Source: Actinomycetales bacterium
GTDB lineage: Bacteria > Actinomycetota > Actinomycetes > Actinomycetales > Dermatophilaceae
Assembly (NCBI GenBank): GCA_016710385.1
Contig: JADJVX010000026.1
Span: 1-64,000 of the forward strand
Length of the DNA stretch: 64,000 bases
Direction: 5' to 3'
How positions within the stretch are numbered: position 1 is the stretch's first letter; each line of letters opens with the position of its first letter. Below are positions 16,773 through 25,934 of the stretch, piece by piece. The notes beneath the pieces are model-generated. The model worked only from the letters and a program-made list of their open reading frames with translations, was not told the origin of the DNA and did not search any database. Made by a program: the position numbers and the translations under genes.

Positions 16773-17715
16773 CGAGGGGCTCCATGACGTGACGAAGGTG
16801 GACGAGGTGGTTTCGGGACCGGCGCAGGGCATCGGCTCGGGCTTCGGGATCACGGGTCGCCGCCCGGCTGGCATGCGCGAGGGCGCGCAGCCCGAAACCG
16901 GCCACTTCCAGACCCACCAAGGCCCGGTATGCCGTCCGGCCGCGTTCCCTGCGGAACCACCGGTTGAGCGAGCGCAATGCCTGGGGTGCGGCGCCGCCTG
17001 CGGTGGCATGCGACGAGGCACCCATGAAGTGCACCGCGGTGGTGTCCGCGGCATACCTCACCCGCCACCCGGCTCGGGTGGCCCGGTGACACAGGTCGAC
17101 GTCGTCCATGTAGACGAAGATCCGTTCGTCGAGCAGGCCGATGTCGTCCAACGCCGACCGCCGCAGCGCCATGACGGCACTGGACACCCAGTCGACATCG
17201 ACAGGAGCGATATCGTCCCGGTGCAGATACACGCCGCGAATCGTGGTGCCGCACAATCGATCCCAACCCAGCAACCAGGCGCTCATCGAGGTCAGCGTCG
17301 GGATGCGGCCGGCGGTCCAGCGCTGGAAGGTGTGGTCGGCGTAGACCAGGCGAGGCCCGACGACCGCGACCTGCGGGTCGGCAGCGAAGGGTTGCAGCAG
17401 CGCCGCGATACCTCCGGGCTGCAGGCGTGCATCGGTGTTGACCAGCAAGACGAACTCCGAGTCGCTGTCGCGGATTGCCCGGTTGTTGGCGCGGCAGAAT
17501 CCCTCGTTGGTGGCACTGCGGATCACCCGGACGCGCGGCCAATGGGCGGCCACATGATCGGCCGAGCCGTCGCTCGAGGCGTTGTCGACCAGGACGATGT
17601 CGTTGACCATCCCGTCCGGCGTAGCGGCGACGATGCTGGCCAGGCAGTCGTCGAGCAGTCCGACGGTGTTCCAGTTGACGACGACGGTCGTGAGGTCGGC
17701 TCCCATGGCATTCAC
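16765..17715 (-). CDS. Glycosyltransferase family 2 (rhamnosyltransferase-like, WbbL type)
   Basis: 316 residues. GT-A fold with TVVVNWNTVGLLDDCLAS at the start, DIVLVDNASSDGSADHV, NEGFCRANNRAI, the DXD region LLVNTDARLQPGG, and the acceptor-side YMDDVDLCHRATRAGW. This is the GT2 subgroup that includes rhamnosyltransferases such as WbbL. The start is GTG 17715 (GTGA overlap with the polymerase stop) or ATG 17706; both are possible. It acts on a lipid-linked intermediate at the cytoplasmic face. Confidence 0.88.
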   Translation of the reverse strand: MNAMGADLTTVVVNWNTVGLLDDCLASIVAATPDGMVNDIVLVDNASSDGSADHVAAHWPRVRVIRSATNEGFCRANNRAIRDSDSEFVLLVNTDARLQPGGIAALLQPFAADPQVAVVGPRLVYADHTFQRWTAGRIPTLTSMSAWLLGWDRLCGTTIRGVYLHRDDIAPVDVDWVSSAVMALRRSALDDIGLLDERIFVYMDDVDLCHRATRAGWRVRYAADTTAVHFMGASSHATAGGAAPQALRSLNRWFRRERGRTAYRALVGLEVAGFGLRALAHASRAATRDPEARADALRRSRNHLVHLRHVMEPLDA

Positions 17716-20700
17716 CGCCAGTCCACGGACAGCACGCTGTGCAGGGGGTCGGGCTGGACCAACACCGATCGCGCGGATGCCCCACCGTCTGCGGGAACGG
17801 CATACAGGCCGATAACTGCACCGGACGGTCCGAGGAAGACCAGCTGCGAGCCGTCCGGGGAGTAGTCCGGCGCGAGCGCCGGGGTGACCGCCGACAGCGG
17901 CACGGCGGAACCGCCGCCGGAGCCGGCGATCCGCTGGATGCGACTCCGACCATCGGCGTCGGTGACGACGACCGCGAGGTGTGCGCCGTCGGGAGACCAG
18001 GTGGGCGTGCCTGCGGCCGGTGATGCCGCGGTGGGCGTGACCGCCTTGCCGGTGGTGGCGTCCATGACGTAGATGCCGCGGCGGTCGCCCTCGGTCCAGG
18101 CGAAGGCCACCCGGTGCCCGTCCGGGGAGACGGCCGGGTCGGCGTCGTCGGTGGGCAGCACGCCGGCGGTGCCGTTGGTGAGATTGCGGACCTCGCCGGT
18201 GCGCAGGTCGATGCGCAGGATGAACGACTCACCGGTGAGCGTGGAGACATTGCGCACGAGGACCGCCTGGCCGTCGGGCGTGGGCACCGGGGAGGTGTTG
18301 CCGCGGGCATCGCCGGGGGCCAGGCCGTCCTGCCAGTCCTCGATCCAGGGATCGGTGAGCTGGCGCACCGAGCCGTCGGGCGCTCGGAGGAAGACCTGTT
18401 CGGCGGCGGTGTCCGAGGGCAGTGCGGCGACGCGCTGCTGGCGTTGGGCCAGCCCCGTCGGGGAGAAGTCCTCGAGGGTGACGTGAGCGCGGCGGGTGGC
18501 GCCGGCCGGGGCCGCCGGATGGGGGTCGCGCGTCTGGCCGATGCTGACGTCAGCGGTGAACAGGATGCTCTCGCCGTCTGCGGCCCAGCGGGCGGTGCGT
18601 GGGGTCAACCCGGAGGGCAGCGACAGGGCGCGCCGCTGGATGAGATCCGGCGAGGCCGACACGAGGGTGCGGGACCCGTCGATGCCGGCGAGCACGAGCA
18701 GGACTCGCCCGGGCACCGGGCGGGATCCGATCGCATCCGTCGACTGGGCGGCGCCTGCGGCCTGCGGCCAGTCGTGCCAGTCCAGGGCGATCTCGGTGGC
18801 CGCGATGAGGACCTGGGGGTGGGACCCGTCCGGTCGCCGCGAGCACAGGCACGTGGTCTGCGCGTCGAGGGCGCCGTTGAACGAGACCGCGCCGTCGGGA
18901 GCGAACCGGGGCAGGACCCCGGACATCTCCGAGACCTCGCAGGGGTCGGCGGGCGATCGGGAGACGCAGTTCGCTCCGTCGGTGAGGAGGGTCTCGGCAC
19001 CACCAGACCGGGGACGCACCGCGATGTGCCAGTCGGAGGGTTTGACGTCGCTGAAGTCGGACGCCGACCCGGTCGAGGGGTTGCCGGAGCCGCGATAGGA
19101 GGCCGTCGCCACGAACCTGCCGTCGGCCGAGACGGTCGGGTCGGTGTTGAAGGTGTGGTCGTCGATGACGACGCGCCGGCCGGTGCCGTCGGCGGCCATC
19201 TCCGCGATCTGGGTCGACGTGGAGTTGGCGGTGTAGGCGAGCACGAGCCGGCCGTCCGGAGTGGGCGACGGGTCGGAGTCGAAGCCACCGACCGAGACGG
19301 TTGCGGCGGTGAGGTTGGTGCTCAGTCCGGTGGCCAGGTCCAGCCGGAAGAGCGCGACGTGCGGGAACCACGGTGCAGTCCCGGTGAAGACGAGGCTCGT
19401 GCCGGAGCGGTCGACGAAGGGCTGCCCCACCCGGAAGTCGAAGCTGGCCAGCACCCGCACCCCGCTGCCGTCCGGGCGCATCATCGCGATCTGCTCGGGC
19501 CCGCCAGCGGCCCCGGCCCGGACCGTGTAGACGATCTGGGTGTTCCCGAAAGCCCACCTGGGCCAGCTGTAGGACCGTCCGTCCGCGGGGGTCAACCGCT
19601 GCATCGAGCCATCGGTGTCGGCGAGGTAGATGTGATGCGCTCCGGTGGACCGCTCGACCCCGGAGAGCAGGACCCGGCTCGGCAGCGGCGAGGACGGGCT
19701 GGTCGAGAGGGCCGAGACTGTGGGAACGGAGGAGGTGGCCGGGACGGCATACGGGAGGGTGGGCAGGGTGCCGGCCATGGTCGGACCGGGCGGCAGGGCC
19801 AGGACAACCACGGCGACAACGGCGAAGGCGGCCACCAGCCGCCGGGTGGTGCGGGGGCCGGGACCGGCGCCCTGAGGCGCCCCGCCGCTGGATCGCGCCG
19901 ATCGCGCCGATCGCGCCGATCGCGCCACCCGGGCCACCCCCGACACCCGCGCCACCCCCGACACCCGCGGCGCGCGAACCGGGATGGGTGGGCTCAACCG
20001 CTCGCTCGCGACGGTCAGGCCCGCGAGAATCCAGAAGACCGCGAGCGGGGCGTCCTGGCGCAACGAGAAGCCGAGCAGCTCCTCCACGGCGAAGAAGGCG
20101 ATCGCGGCCAGCACGCCCGTCCCGACTGCGGCCAGCAGCCGGTCGGGGCTGCGGGTGAGGCGCAGCGCTACCCGGGCCACCGCGAGGCCGACCAGGGCGA
20201 AACCGGCCAGCCCGACGATCCCCGTTTCGGCGAGCACGAGCAGGTAGATGTTGTGCACCGGGTGGCCGAAGAAGATGACCGGCGCCTGGTCGTAGGCCCC
20301 CTGGACGAGCTCGTAGTTGTTGAGGCCGACCCCGAGGAAGGGGTGATCGGCAAACATCCGCTCCGCGGTGTCATTGAGCTCGAGCCGCGAGTCGATCTCG
20401 GTGAAGAAGTGTCCGGTGCCGAAGTTCGCCGAGATCTTGTCGATGATCTGCGGGGCGAAGGGGAGCGCGACGACCAGCCCGGCCAGGCCGATGCGCAGCA
20501 GTGCGGCCGGGGCGACCTGGCGGCGGCGCACTCCGACGGCCACGACGACGGCGCAGGCCAGGCCGGCGGCGACGAAGGCGGCGCGGGCCTGGGCCAGCCA
20601 GACCGCGCCGAAGCAGCTGGCCATGACGACGGCGGCGGCCAAGCGCAGCAGCGGGTTCCGCAGTCCGACGAGCAGGGCGGTGGCCACGGTCGCCAAGGCC

Positions 20701-21953
20701 CCGAGCACGGCGCCGAGGAAGACCGGGTGCAGGACCGTGCCGAACGGCCGGCCGAGCACCGTCGTGTCGGTCACCCGGTCGCCCAGCTCGGTCGGCACCC
20801 CGAGGAAGCTCAGCCCGAGCACGCCGCCGGTGCGCCACTGCAGGACGACGACGACGAGCTCGAGCACCGCGACCGCCCCCAGCCCACCGAGGACGGCAAA
20901 CACGTGGCGCCGGGCCGAGATCCGCAGCGCGAGGTAGGCGAACAGGAGGAACATCCACGCCATCCGGCACAGCTCGGCCGCAGCGTGCCCGAGACTCGGG
21001 GCGCCGAGCAGGCTCGGCAGGGCCAACAGCGCCCCGCCGGCGACCGCCCCGAGGACCCCGCGCCGCGGCGCCGCGGCGAGATCCCGCGTCAGGGTGCCGG
21101 ACCGCCACCACAGCAGGTAGAGCAGCACCACGACGACATCGAGGGTCGTGACGTAGATCGACACCGCGCCGCCGCTCTGCTGCAGGTCGGGGTCGGTGAA
21201 GGACTTGTGCATCATGACGGCCACCGTCGCGGCGGCCAGGAACAACAGCACGGTATGCCGGTCGCGCACCACCCACAGGATGGTCCCGATCGCGACGGCT
21301 CCGACCGCCACCAGCAGACCCTTGCCGCCCATACCGGCGGCCACCCAGCCCACCGCTGCCACGGCTGCGCCGACGGGCAGCACCAGCCAGCCACGTCGGT
21401 GCCCGACCGCCTCTCCGCCCTCGCCGCCCTCGCCGCCCGCGCCGCCCACGCCCAGCGACGCCCCCAGCCAGGAGCCCAGCCGGGGCCGCACCCAGGGTCG
21501 CACCCAGGTCGCGAGCCGCGGGGCGGTCACGACGAGCAGGAGCAGGGCGAGCACGACGGCGATCCCCCGCACCCCGGCCAGGCCGGCCAGCACGGCGACG
21601 GTCGCGCTCGCTGCGGCCGTCAACGCCACCGCCCAGCGGGTGGCTGGCGGCCGGGGCAAGCCCGCACGCGGCTGCGCCGCGAGGCCGCTGCGGTGGATCG
21701 GCCGGGTCGTGGTGCTGCGGTGGATCGGCAGTGCCGACCACGCGGCATACAGGGGGGTGAGCACCTGGCCGCGCAGCAGCCTGCCGACGACGAGCAGGAC
21801 GATCACCCCGAGGACGGTGTAGAGGGCCGGCATACCCAGGCCGGCGAGCACTGCGCCGAGGACTGCGGCGCCCACTCCAGCGAGCAGGACGGATCGGGCC
21901 TCGGGCGGCATGCGCCGGGCCGCGGGCGGCATCGGCAGGTGGAGTGAGCTCAT
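17712..21953 (-). CDS. O-antigen ligase/polymerase (Wzy_C) fused to a TolB-like beta-propeller
   Basis: One uninterrupted 1413-residue frame from ATG 21953, which overlaps the upstream stop (ATGA). Residues 20-650 are a polytopic membrane region with the Wzy_C signature FLGVGLNNYELVQGAYD and HNIYLLVLAETGIVGLAGF near 565, as in O-antigen ligases and Wzy polymerases. A repetitive linker (SGVARVSGVARVARSARSAR, about 660-690) and one more membrane segment (LVAAFAVVAVVVLALPPG) follow. From about 750 to the end, ten or more PD40 blades occur (SPTPDGRLVLAYT, PTVSADGRFVATAS, PAVSPDGHRVAFAW, PTWSPDGAHLAVVV, PDYSPDGSQLVFLG), placed outside the membrane. Wzy normally ends at 400-500 residues, so this fusion is unusual. 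Likely role: polymerising the repeat unit and holding the product or a wall target. Confidence 0.88.
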   Translation of the reverse strand: MSSLHLPMPPAARRMPPEARSVLLAGVGAAVLGAVLAGLGMPALYTVLGVIVLLVVGRLLRGQVLTPLYAAWSALPIHRSTTTRPIHRSGLAAQPRAGLPRPPATRWAVALTAAASATVAVLAGLAGVRGIAVVLALLLLVVTAPRLATWVRPWVRPRLGSWLGASLGVGGAGGEGGEGGEAVGHRRGWLVLPVGAAVAAVGWVAAGMGGKGLLVAVGAVAIGTILWVVRDRHTVLLFLAAATVAVMMHKSFTDPDLQQSGGAVSIYVTTLDVVVVLLYLLWWRSGTLTRDLAAAPRRGVLGAVAGGALLALPSLLGAPSLGHAAAELCRMAWMFLLFAYLALRISARRHVFAVLGGLGAVAVLELVVVVLQWRTGGVLGLSFLGVPTELGDRVTDTTVLGRPFGTVLHPVFLGAVLGALATVATALLVGLRNPLLRLAAAVVMASCFGAVWLAQARAAFVAAGLACAVVVAVGVRRRQVAPAALLRIGLAGLVVALPFAPQIIDKISANFGTGHFFTEIDSRLELNDTAERMFADHPFLGVGLNNYELVQGAYDQAPVIFFGHPVHNIYLLVLAETGIVGLAGFALVGLAVARVALRLTRSPDRLLAAVGTGVLAAIAFFAVEELLGFSLRQDAPLAVFWILAGLTVASERLSPPIPVRAPRVSGVARVSGVARVARSARSARSARSSGGAPQGAGPGPRTTRRLVAAFAVVAVVVLALPPGPTMAGTLPTLPYAVPATSSVPTVSALSTSPSSPLPSRVLLSGVERSTGAHHIYLADTDGSMQRLTPADGRSYSWPRWAFGNTQIVYTVRAGAAGGPEQIAMMRPDGSGVRVLASFDFRVGQPFVDRSGTSLVFTGTAPWFPHVALFRLDLATGLSTNLTAATVSVGGFDSDPSPTPDGRLVLAYTANSTSTQIAEMAADGTGRRVVIDDHTFNTDPTVSADGRFVATASYRGSGNPSTGSASDFSDVKPSDWHIAVRPRSGGAETLLTDGANCVSRSPADPCEVSEMSGVLPRFAPDGAVSFNGALDAQTTCLCSRRPDGSHPQVLIAATEIALDWHDWPQAAGAAQSTDAIGSRPVPGRVLLVLAGIDGSRTLVSASPDLIQRRALSLPSGLTPRTARWAADGESILFTADVSIGQTRDPHPAAPAGATRRAHVTLEDFSPTGLAQRQQRVAALPSDTAAEQVFLRAPDGSVRQLTDPWIEDWQDGLAPGDARGNTSPVPTPDGQAVLVRNVSTLTGESFILRIDLRTGEVRNLTNGTAGVLPTDDADPAVSPDGHRVAFAWTEGDRRGIYVMDATTGKAVTPTAASPAAGTPTWSPDGAHLAVVVTDADGRSRIQRIAGSGGGSAVPLSAVTPALAPDYSPDGSQLVFLGPSGAVIGLYAVPADGGASARSVLVQPDPLHSVLSVDWR
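19893..19975. repeat. In-frame minisatellite in the polymerase-propeller linker
   Basis: About four copies of the 9-bp unit GATCGCGCC are followed by two copies of an 18-bp unit CACCCCCGACACCCGCGC. In the protein they give (ARS)n and (VSGVAR)n, a flexible basic linker. The copy number is likely variable between strains. Confidence 0.75.
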
Positions 21954-22954
21954 CGCGCGCCGACCTCCGAGGCGAGCGGCGTCGTCGGCGTCGGGGTCGG
22001 CCGGCGCGGCGGCGTCGAACGATACGCGCGCTGCGTGTAGTGCAGCATGACCTTCCAGTAGGCCCATTCGGCGAACCGCCCGCGGCGGTCGGCGTGATCG
22101 AGCCGGCGGCGCAGCAGCGGGACGGTGACCCGGTTGAACAGCGCCAGCCGCACCGCCATCCGCGCGGCCGCGCGGGGGCCGGCCGACCGGGTGAGCACGC
22201 CATAGCGCTCGTGCAGCCCGGGTTCCGGGATGAGCACCTCGAGGTCGCGCAGACCGCGGCCGATCGACTCCTGCAACCGGCACGCACTGGGCAAGTCGTG
22301 CGGGTGGAAGTGCTCGCCCCACGCAGCCGGCTCGAACACGACTCGATAGCCGGCCCGGGTCCACCGGTAGCCCAGCTCGACGTCCTCGTGCCCGATCTCG
22401 GCCCAGTCCTCGTGGAAGACGAGATTGCGGGTGAGCATGACCTCTCGGGGCAAGCTGAGGTTCATCGACCAGTGGTAGCGCCAGTCCACGAACTGCCCTG
22501 CCCGAGAAGCGATCTCGTCATAGGCGAAGGGTTGATACCACTGGATGAAGGGCGTCTGGGGCATCTGGGTGGACTGCTCGACCAGCCCGAGCACGGCGAC
22601 CGGTTCGGCGTGCCGGGCATGCGCGGCGACATGCGCGCGCACGAAGCCGGGGGTGACCCAGACGTCGTCGTTGAGGAAGACGACGATGTCGCCTCGGGCG
22701 GCGCGCAGGGCCTCGTTGCGCTTGACCGCGGGCAGCCGCTGCGTCGAGGCGAGCAGGACCACATCGCGGCCGGTGTCGCGGGCCAGCTCACGCACCATGT
22801 CGGGCGTGCCGTCGGTCGAGTTGTCGGCGACGATGATCTGGAGCCGGTCGGGCGGGTAGTCGGTGCCCAGCAGCGATTCGATGGTCCGGCGGACGACCTC
22901 GCAGCGGTTGAAGGTCGGGAAGATCACGCTGACCCGGGGCAGTTCGGGTGTCAT
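21950..22954 (-). CDS. Glycosyltransferase family 2
   Basis: 334 residues from ATG 22954 (ATGA overlap with the flippase stop). GT-A motifs: VSVIFPTFNRCEVVRRTIES, IIVADNSTDGTPDMVREL, VKRNEALRAARGDIVVFLND with the DD metal site, and the acceptor motif HEDVELGYRWTRAGYRV. It is a typical inverting GT2 of capsule clusters. It makes one linkage of the lipid-linked repeat unit; donor unknown. Longer frames upstream are only the antisense of other frames. Confidence 0.88.
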   Translation of the reverse strand: MTPELPRVSVIFPTFNRCEVVRRTIESLLGTDYPPDRLQIIVADNSTDGTPDMVRELARDTGRDVVLLASTQRLPAVKRNEALRAARGDIVVFLNDDVWVTPGFVRAHVAAHARHAEPVAVLGLVEQSTQMPQTPFIQWYQPFAYDEIASRAGQFVDWRYHWSMNLSLPREVMLTRNLVFHEDWAEIGHEDVELGYRWTRAGYRVVFEPAAWGEHFHPHDLPSACRLQESIGRGLRDLEVLIPEPGLHERYGVLTRSAGPRAAARMAVRLALFNRVTVPLLRRRLDHADRRGRFAEWAYWKVMLHYTQRAYRSTPPRRPTPTPTTPLASEVGAR

Positions 22955-24384
22955 CCGAGGGCCTCCTGCAATCTGGGCAACAACCGCAGTCGCCACACCC
23001 CGACGGCCAGCCCGGCCAGCCCGGCGAGCATCGCCGCAGGTGCCGTGACCTGCCGGTCGACAAGCCACGCGACCAAGGCTGCCGACATCGCCGCAGCGGC
23101 CACCAGCCGCAGGACCCGGCCGGCCGGCAGGGTCGCCGCAGAGCACCGACGGACCGCGACGGTCGAGCAACACAGCACCAGGACCGCCCCGGCCAGGGCC
23201 GCTAGTGCGGCGCCGTCGATCCCCCTCGACCGGATCAAGACGACGTCGACCGGCACGCTCACGGCCAGGGCGGCGAGGTTGTAGGCCAAGGTGATTCGCT
23301 GGAATCCGGTCGCCAGGAGCACGACCGACTGCCAGGCATTGATCGTCATGAGCACGAGGGCGACCGACAGCCAGCGCAGCGGCTGGGCGGACGCGGCATA
23401 CGAGGGACCGAATGCGAGCTCGACCACCCACGATGCCCCGCCGACCAGCACGACAGGCACCGCGAGGGTGACCGCCAGGAGCACCTCGGTGCCCCGCGCA
23501 TAGATCCGTCGGAAGGCGACCCGGTCGCCGACCGCCCAGGCGCGCGCGAGGACCGTGAAGAGGACGTTGATGACGATGGCTGAGGCGAGCAGGAGGTATT
23601 CGATCGGCTGGTATGCCGCGCCGTAGCGGCCGAGGTCGGCGGCGGGCAGCAGCGCCGCGACGACGAGGCTGTCGAGCTTGAGGCAGAGCACTCCGACGAG
23701 CATCCCGGGACCCAACGGCAGGGCCTCGGTGACCAGTCCCCGGACCAACGAGCGGTCCAGGCGCAGTCGCAGGGCGAAGCGCCGGCTGCCCACCCGCAGG
23801 GCCAGCACCGTGCCCACGGCTACCCCGACGACGGGTGGGACGAAAAGCATCGGCAACGCCGCACCCAGCCAGACGAGGACGAGCACCAAGGCGGTCTCGA
23901 CGGCCTCGCCGAGGACCCGGATGATCGCCTCGTACTGCTGCAGGAGATGGATCTGGAAGGCGACGACGACAACCCCGAGCACGGCGTCGCCGACGGTGAC
24001 GAGGCAGGCCACCGCACCGGCGAGCAGCGCCTCGGAGGACTGGCCGAAGGCCAGCAGGGTGACCTGCACCGCGAGCGCGGCGACCAGGGCCAGGACCAAC
24101 CGGAGCGCGGCGACCGTGCCGATGATGGCCCCGGGGTCGGCGTCCACGCGGACCGCCTCGCGGACGGCCAGCTTGGGCAGCCCAAAGTCGGCGACCACCC
24201 CGGCCAAGGTGGTCACCGTGGCCACGAGGACATAGGTGCCATAGCCCTCCGGAGCGAGGTAACGCACCACCGCCAGCGTCGAGACGACGTTGAGCACGAG
24301 GTGGACGACCTTCGCGGCGAGTTGGCTGGCGGTGCTCACCGCCGCCCGGCGCGTGGTCGAGGCTGGCGCGGCGCGGGTCGTCAC
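22951..24384 (-). CDS. Oligosaccharide flippase (Wzx, polysaccharide-export family)
   Basis: 477 residues, about 12-14 membrane segments spread evenly, with the typical N-terminal pattern LAAKVVHLVLNVVSTLAVVR then YLAPEGYGTYVLV, as in MATE-like Wzx proteins. Mid-protein PGMLVGVLCLKLDSLVVAAL fits the central substrate-path helix of the family. It moves the finished undecaprenyl-linked repeat unit across the membrane for the polymerase encoded downstream. ATGA overlap with the upstream Wzz gene. Confidence 0.87.
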   Translation of the reverse strand: MTTRAAPASTTRRAAVSTASQLAAKVVHLVLNVVSTLAVVRYLAPEGYGTYVLVATVTTLAGVVADFGLPKLAVREAVRVDADPGAIIGTVAALRLVLALVAALAVQVTLLAFGQSSEALLAGAVACLVTVGDAVLGVVVVAFQIHLLQQYEAIIRVLGEAVETALVLVLVWLGAALPMLFVPPVVGVAVGTVLALRVGSRRFALRLRLDRSLVRGLVTEALPLGPGMLVGVLCLKLDSLVVAALLPAADLGRYGAAYQPIEYLLLASAIVINVLFTVLARAWAVGDRVAFRRIYARGTEVLLAVTLAVPVVLVGGASWVVELAFGPSYAASAQPLRWLSVALVLMTINAWQSVVLLATGFQRITLAYNLAALAVSVPVDVVLIRSRGIDGAALAALAGAVLVLCCSTVAVRRCSAATLPAGRVLRLVAAAAMSAALVAWLVDRQVTAPAAMLAGLAGLAVGVWRLRLLPRLQEALG

Positions 24385-25934
24385 GGCAGGTGCTCCGTTG
24401 GATCGGGCGAACCGTGGCCACCGCCGCGACGAGAGGCCCGGTGGTCGCCGTTACTCGAGAGACCAGCGACCTGCCCGGGTTGGGGGGCCGGAGATCCGAG
24501 CAGAGCCGTGACGAGGTCCCGGTCGTCGGCCGCTTCGCCGGGGCCCGGGGTGCCGGGCACGGCATACTCGCCGCCTTCGTCCGGCCCCTGGACCTCGCCG
24601 TCGGCACCGCCCGTGGCGGGCGCGGACGTCCGGCTGCTGCCGCCGAGCGCGCCGGCTGGATGGGGGCTGAGCCACCAGCCGCCGAGGGCGCCGAGCAGCA
24701 GGCCCAGCGCCAGGTAGATGTAGCGCTTGGGCTCGGTGGGATAGACCGGCAGCGCAGCGGTGTCCAGACGGGTCAGCTCGACCACTCCGGAGGCCGCGGT
24801 GACCTGAGCCCTCTGTAGGGCCGTCGCCACACTCGTGCGGTTGGCCTCGGCCAGGTCGACGGACTTCTGCAGGGTGGCCAATTCGGCTTGCGCGGCGTTG
24901 CTCGACAGCGGCGCGGCAGCGTCGATCTGGTGCTGGAGTGCCGCGACCCGGGCCGTGGCACCGTCGAGCTGGGCCTGCAGGACCGCGCGCCGGGTGGTGA
25001 GGTCCTGATAGACGCTGCTGGCTGAGTTCGTGTCCAGGCTCGTCGTCGACCGGCCGGTGACGATGGTCTGGCTACTGCGCTCGGTGCGCGGGACGGCGGC
25101 GAGCGAGGCGTTGATCGAGGCGAGTTGCGCCGAGGCGTCGGCCTCGGTCGCCTTGGCGGCGAGGTAGTCCTTGCGCAACGTCTCGTAGGTCGTGGCCGAG
25201 AGCTGCTGCCGGCCGTCGGCCGCGGCGATGCCGTGAGCGGTCTGGTAGTCGGCCAGCGCTGTGCTCTTGGCCGCGACCTGCTGCTCGGCCACGGCGAGTT
25301 GGGCTTGCAAGTTGCTGATGTAGGTCTTGACGTCGCCCTTGAATCGCTCGTTGCTGCTGCTCACCAGGGCGTCGGCGACGGCGTCGGTAACCGCCTTGGC
25401 CTCCTCGGGGGTCGGGCCGATCGACGAGATCGCCAGGACGTAGGAACCGGTCGTGCCGGCGGCCGGCCCGGAGTTGACCCCGAGCGGCATGGCCTTGGTG
25501 CCCTCCTGCACATACAGCACCGCCTTCTCGTGCGGGTCGACATCGGCACAGAAGCCCGAGGTGACCACGGCCCGGGTGCATCGGTAGACCCAGGCGAAGG
25601 CATGCGCCATCGCGGCGATCGGGCCGCTGGACTCGGGCCGCCGGTCCAGTGCGGTTTCGGTGACGACCTGCTCGGCGACCGCACGGCTGGTGGCGATGCC
25701 GGCATACGTCGCCGCCAACGACTGCGAGAGCGAGGCGTCGATGACCCCCGGCTGCCCGGCGAGGTCCTGGGCCGTGCTCGTGAGGAAGGTCGCGTCCCGG
25801 CCGCGGATGAGCAGCCGGGTCTCGGCGCTGTAGGTCGGCTCCTTGAGGAAAGACCCGGCGAAGGCGAGCGTGGCGCCGATGGCGGCGACGACCAGCACGC
25901 GCCAGTAGCGGCCGGCGAGCGTCGAGAAGGTCAT
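24381..25934 (-). CDS. Polysaccharide co-polymerase / chain-length regulator (Wzz family)
   Basis: 517 residues from ATG 25934. A first membrane segment (RYWRVLVVAAIGATLAFAGS) is followed by the family block PTYSAETRLLI, then a long outer region with strong heptad character (about residues 200-400: QAQLAVAEQQVAAKSTALAD, ARVAALQHQIDAAAPL), then a second membrane segment (YIYLALGLLLGALGGWWLS near 430). The remaining 75 residues are a Gly/Pro/acidic cytoplasmic tail with no Walker motifs, so it is not a tyrosine-kinase fusion. It sets polymer length together with Wzy. Coupled to both neighbours by ATGA overlaps. Confidence 0.85.
   Translation of the reverse strand: MTFSTLAGRYWRVLVVAAIGATLAFAGSFLKEPTYSAETRLLIRGRDATFLTSTAQDLAGQPGVIDASLSQSLAATYAGIATSRAVAEQVVTETALDRRPESSGPIAAMAHAFAWVYRCTRAVVTSGFCADVDPHEKAVLYVQEGTKAMPLGVNSGPAAGTTGSYVLAISSIGPTPEEAKAVTDAVADALVSSSNERFKGDVKTYISNLQAQLAVAEQQVAAKSTALADYQTAHGIAAADGRQQLSATTYETLRKDYLAAKATEADASAQLASINASLAAVPRTERSSQTIVTGRSTTSLDTNSASSVYQDLTTRRAVLQAQLDGATARVAALQHQIDAAAPLSSNAAQAELATLQKSVDLAEANRTSVATALQRAQVTAASGVVELTRLDTAALPVYPTEPKRYIYLALGLLLGALGGWWLSPHPAGALGGSSRTSAPATGGADGEVQGPDEGGEYAVPGTPGPGEAADDRDLVTALLGSPAPQPGQVAGLSSNGDHRASRRGGGHGSPDPTEHLP

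Noticed and set aside
18114..21947. A 1277-codon open frame on the plus strand opposite the polymerase-propeller gene
   Set aside because: Its product is a low-complexity mix of Arg, Gly, Asp, His and Gln with no domain, and it mirrors the third-position GC of the real minus-strand gene, whose translation has clear Wzy and PD40 motifs.
21950..24607. 885-codon continuous minus-strand frame covering flippase and glycosyltransferase
   Set aside because: Its first 550 codons are out of frame with the Wzx gene and read as Arg/Gly-rich noise; the real glycosyltransferase starts at 22954.
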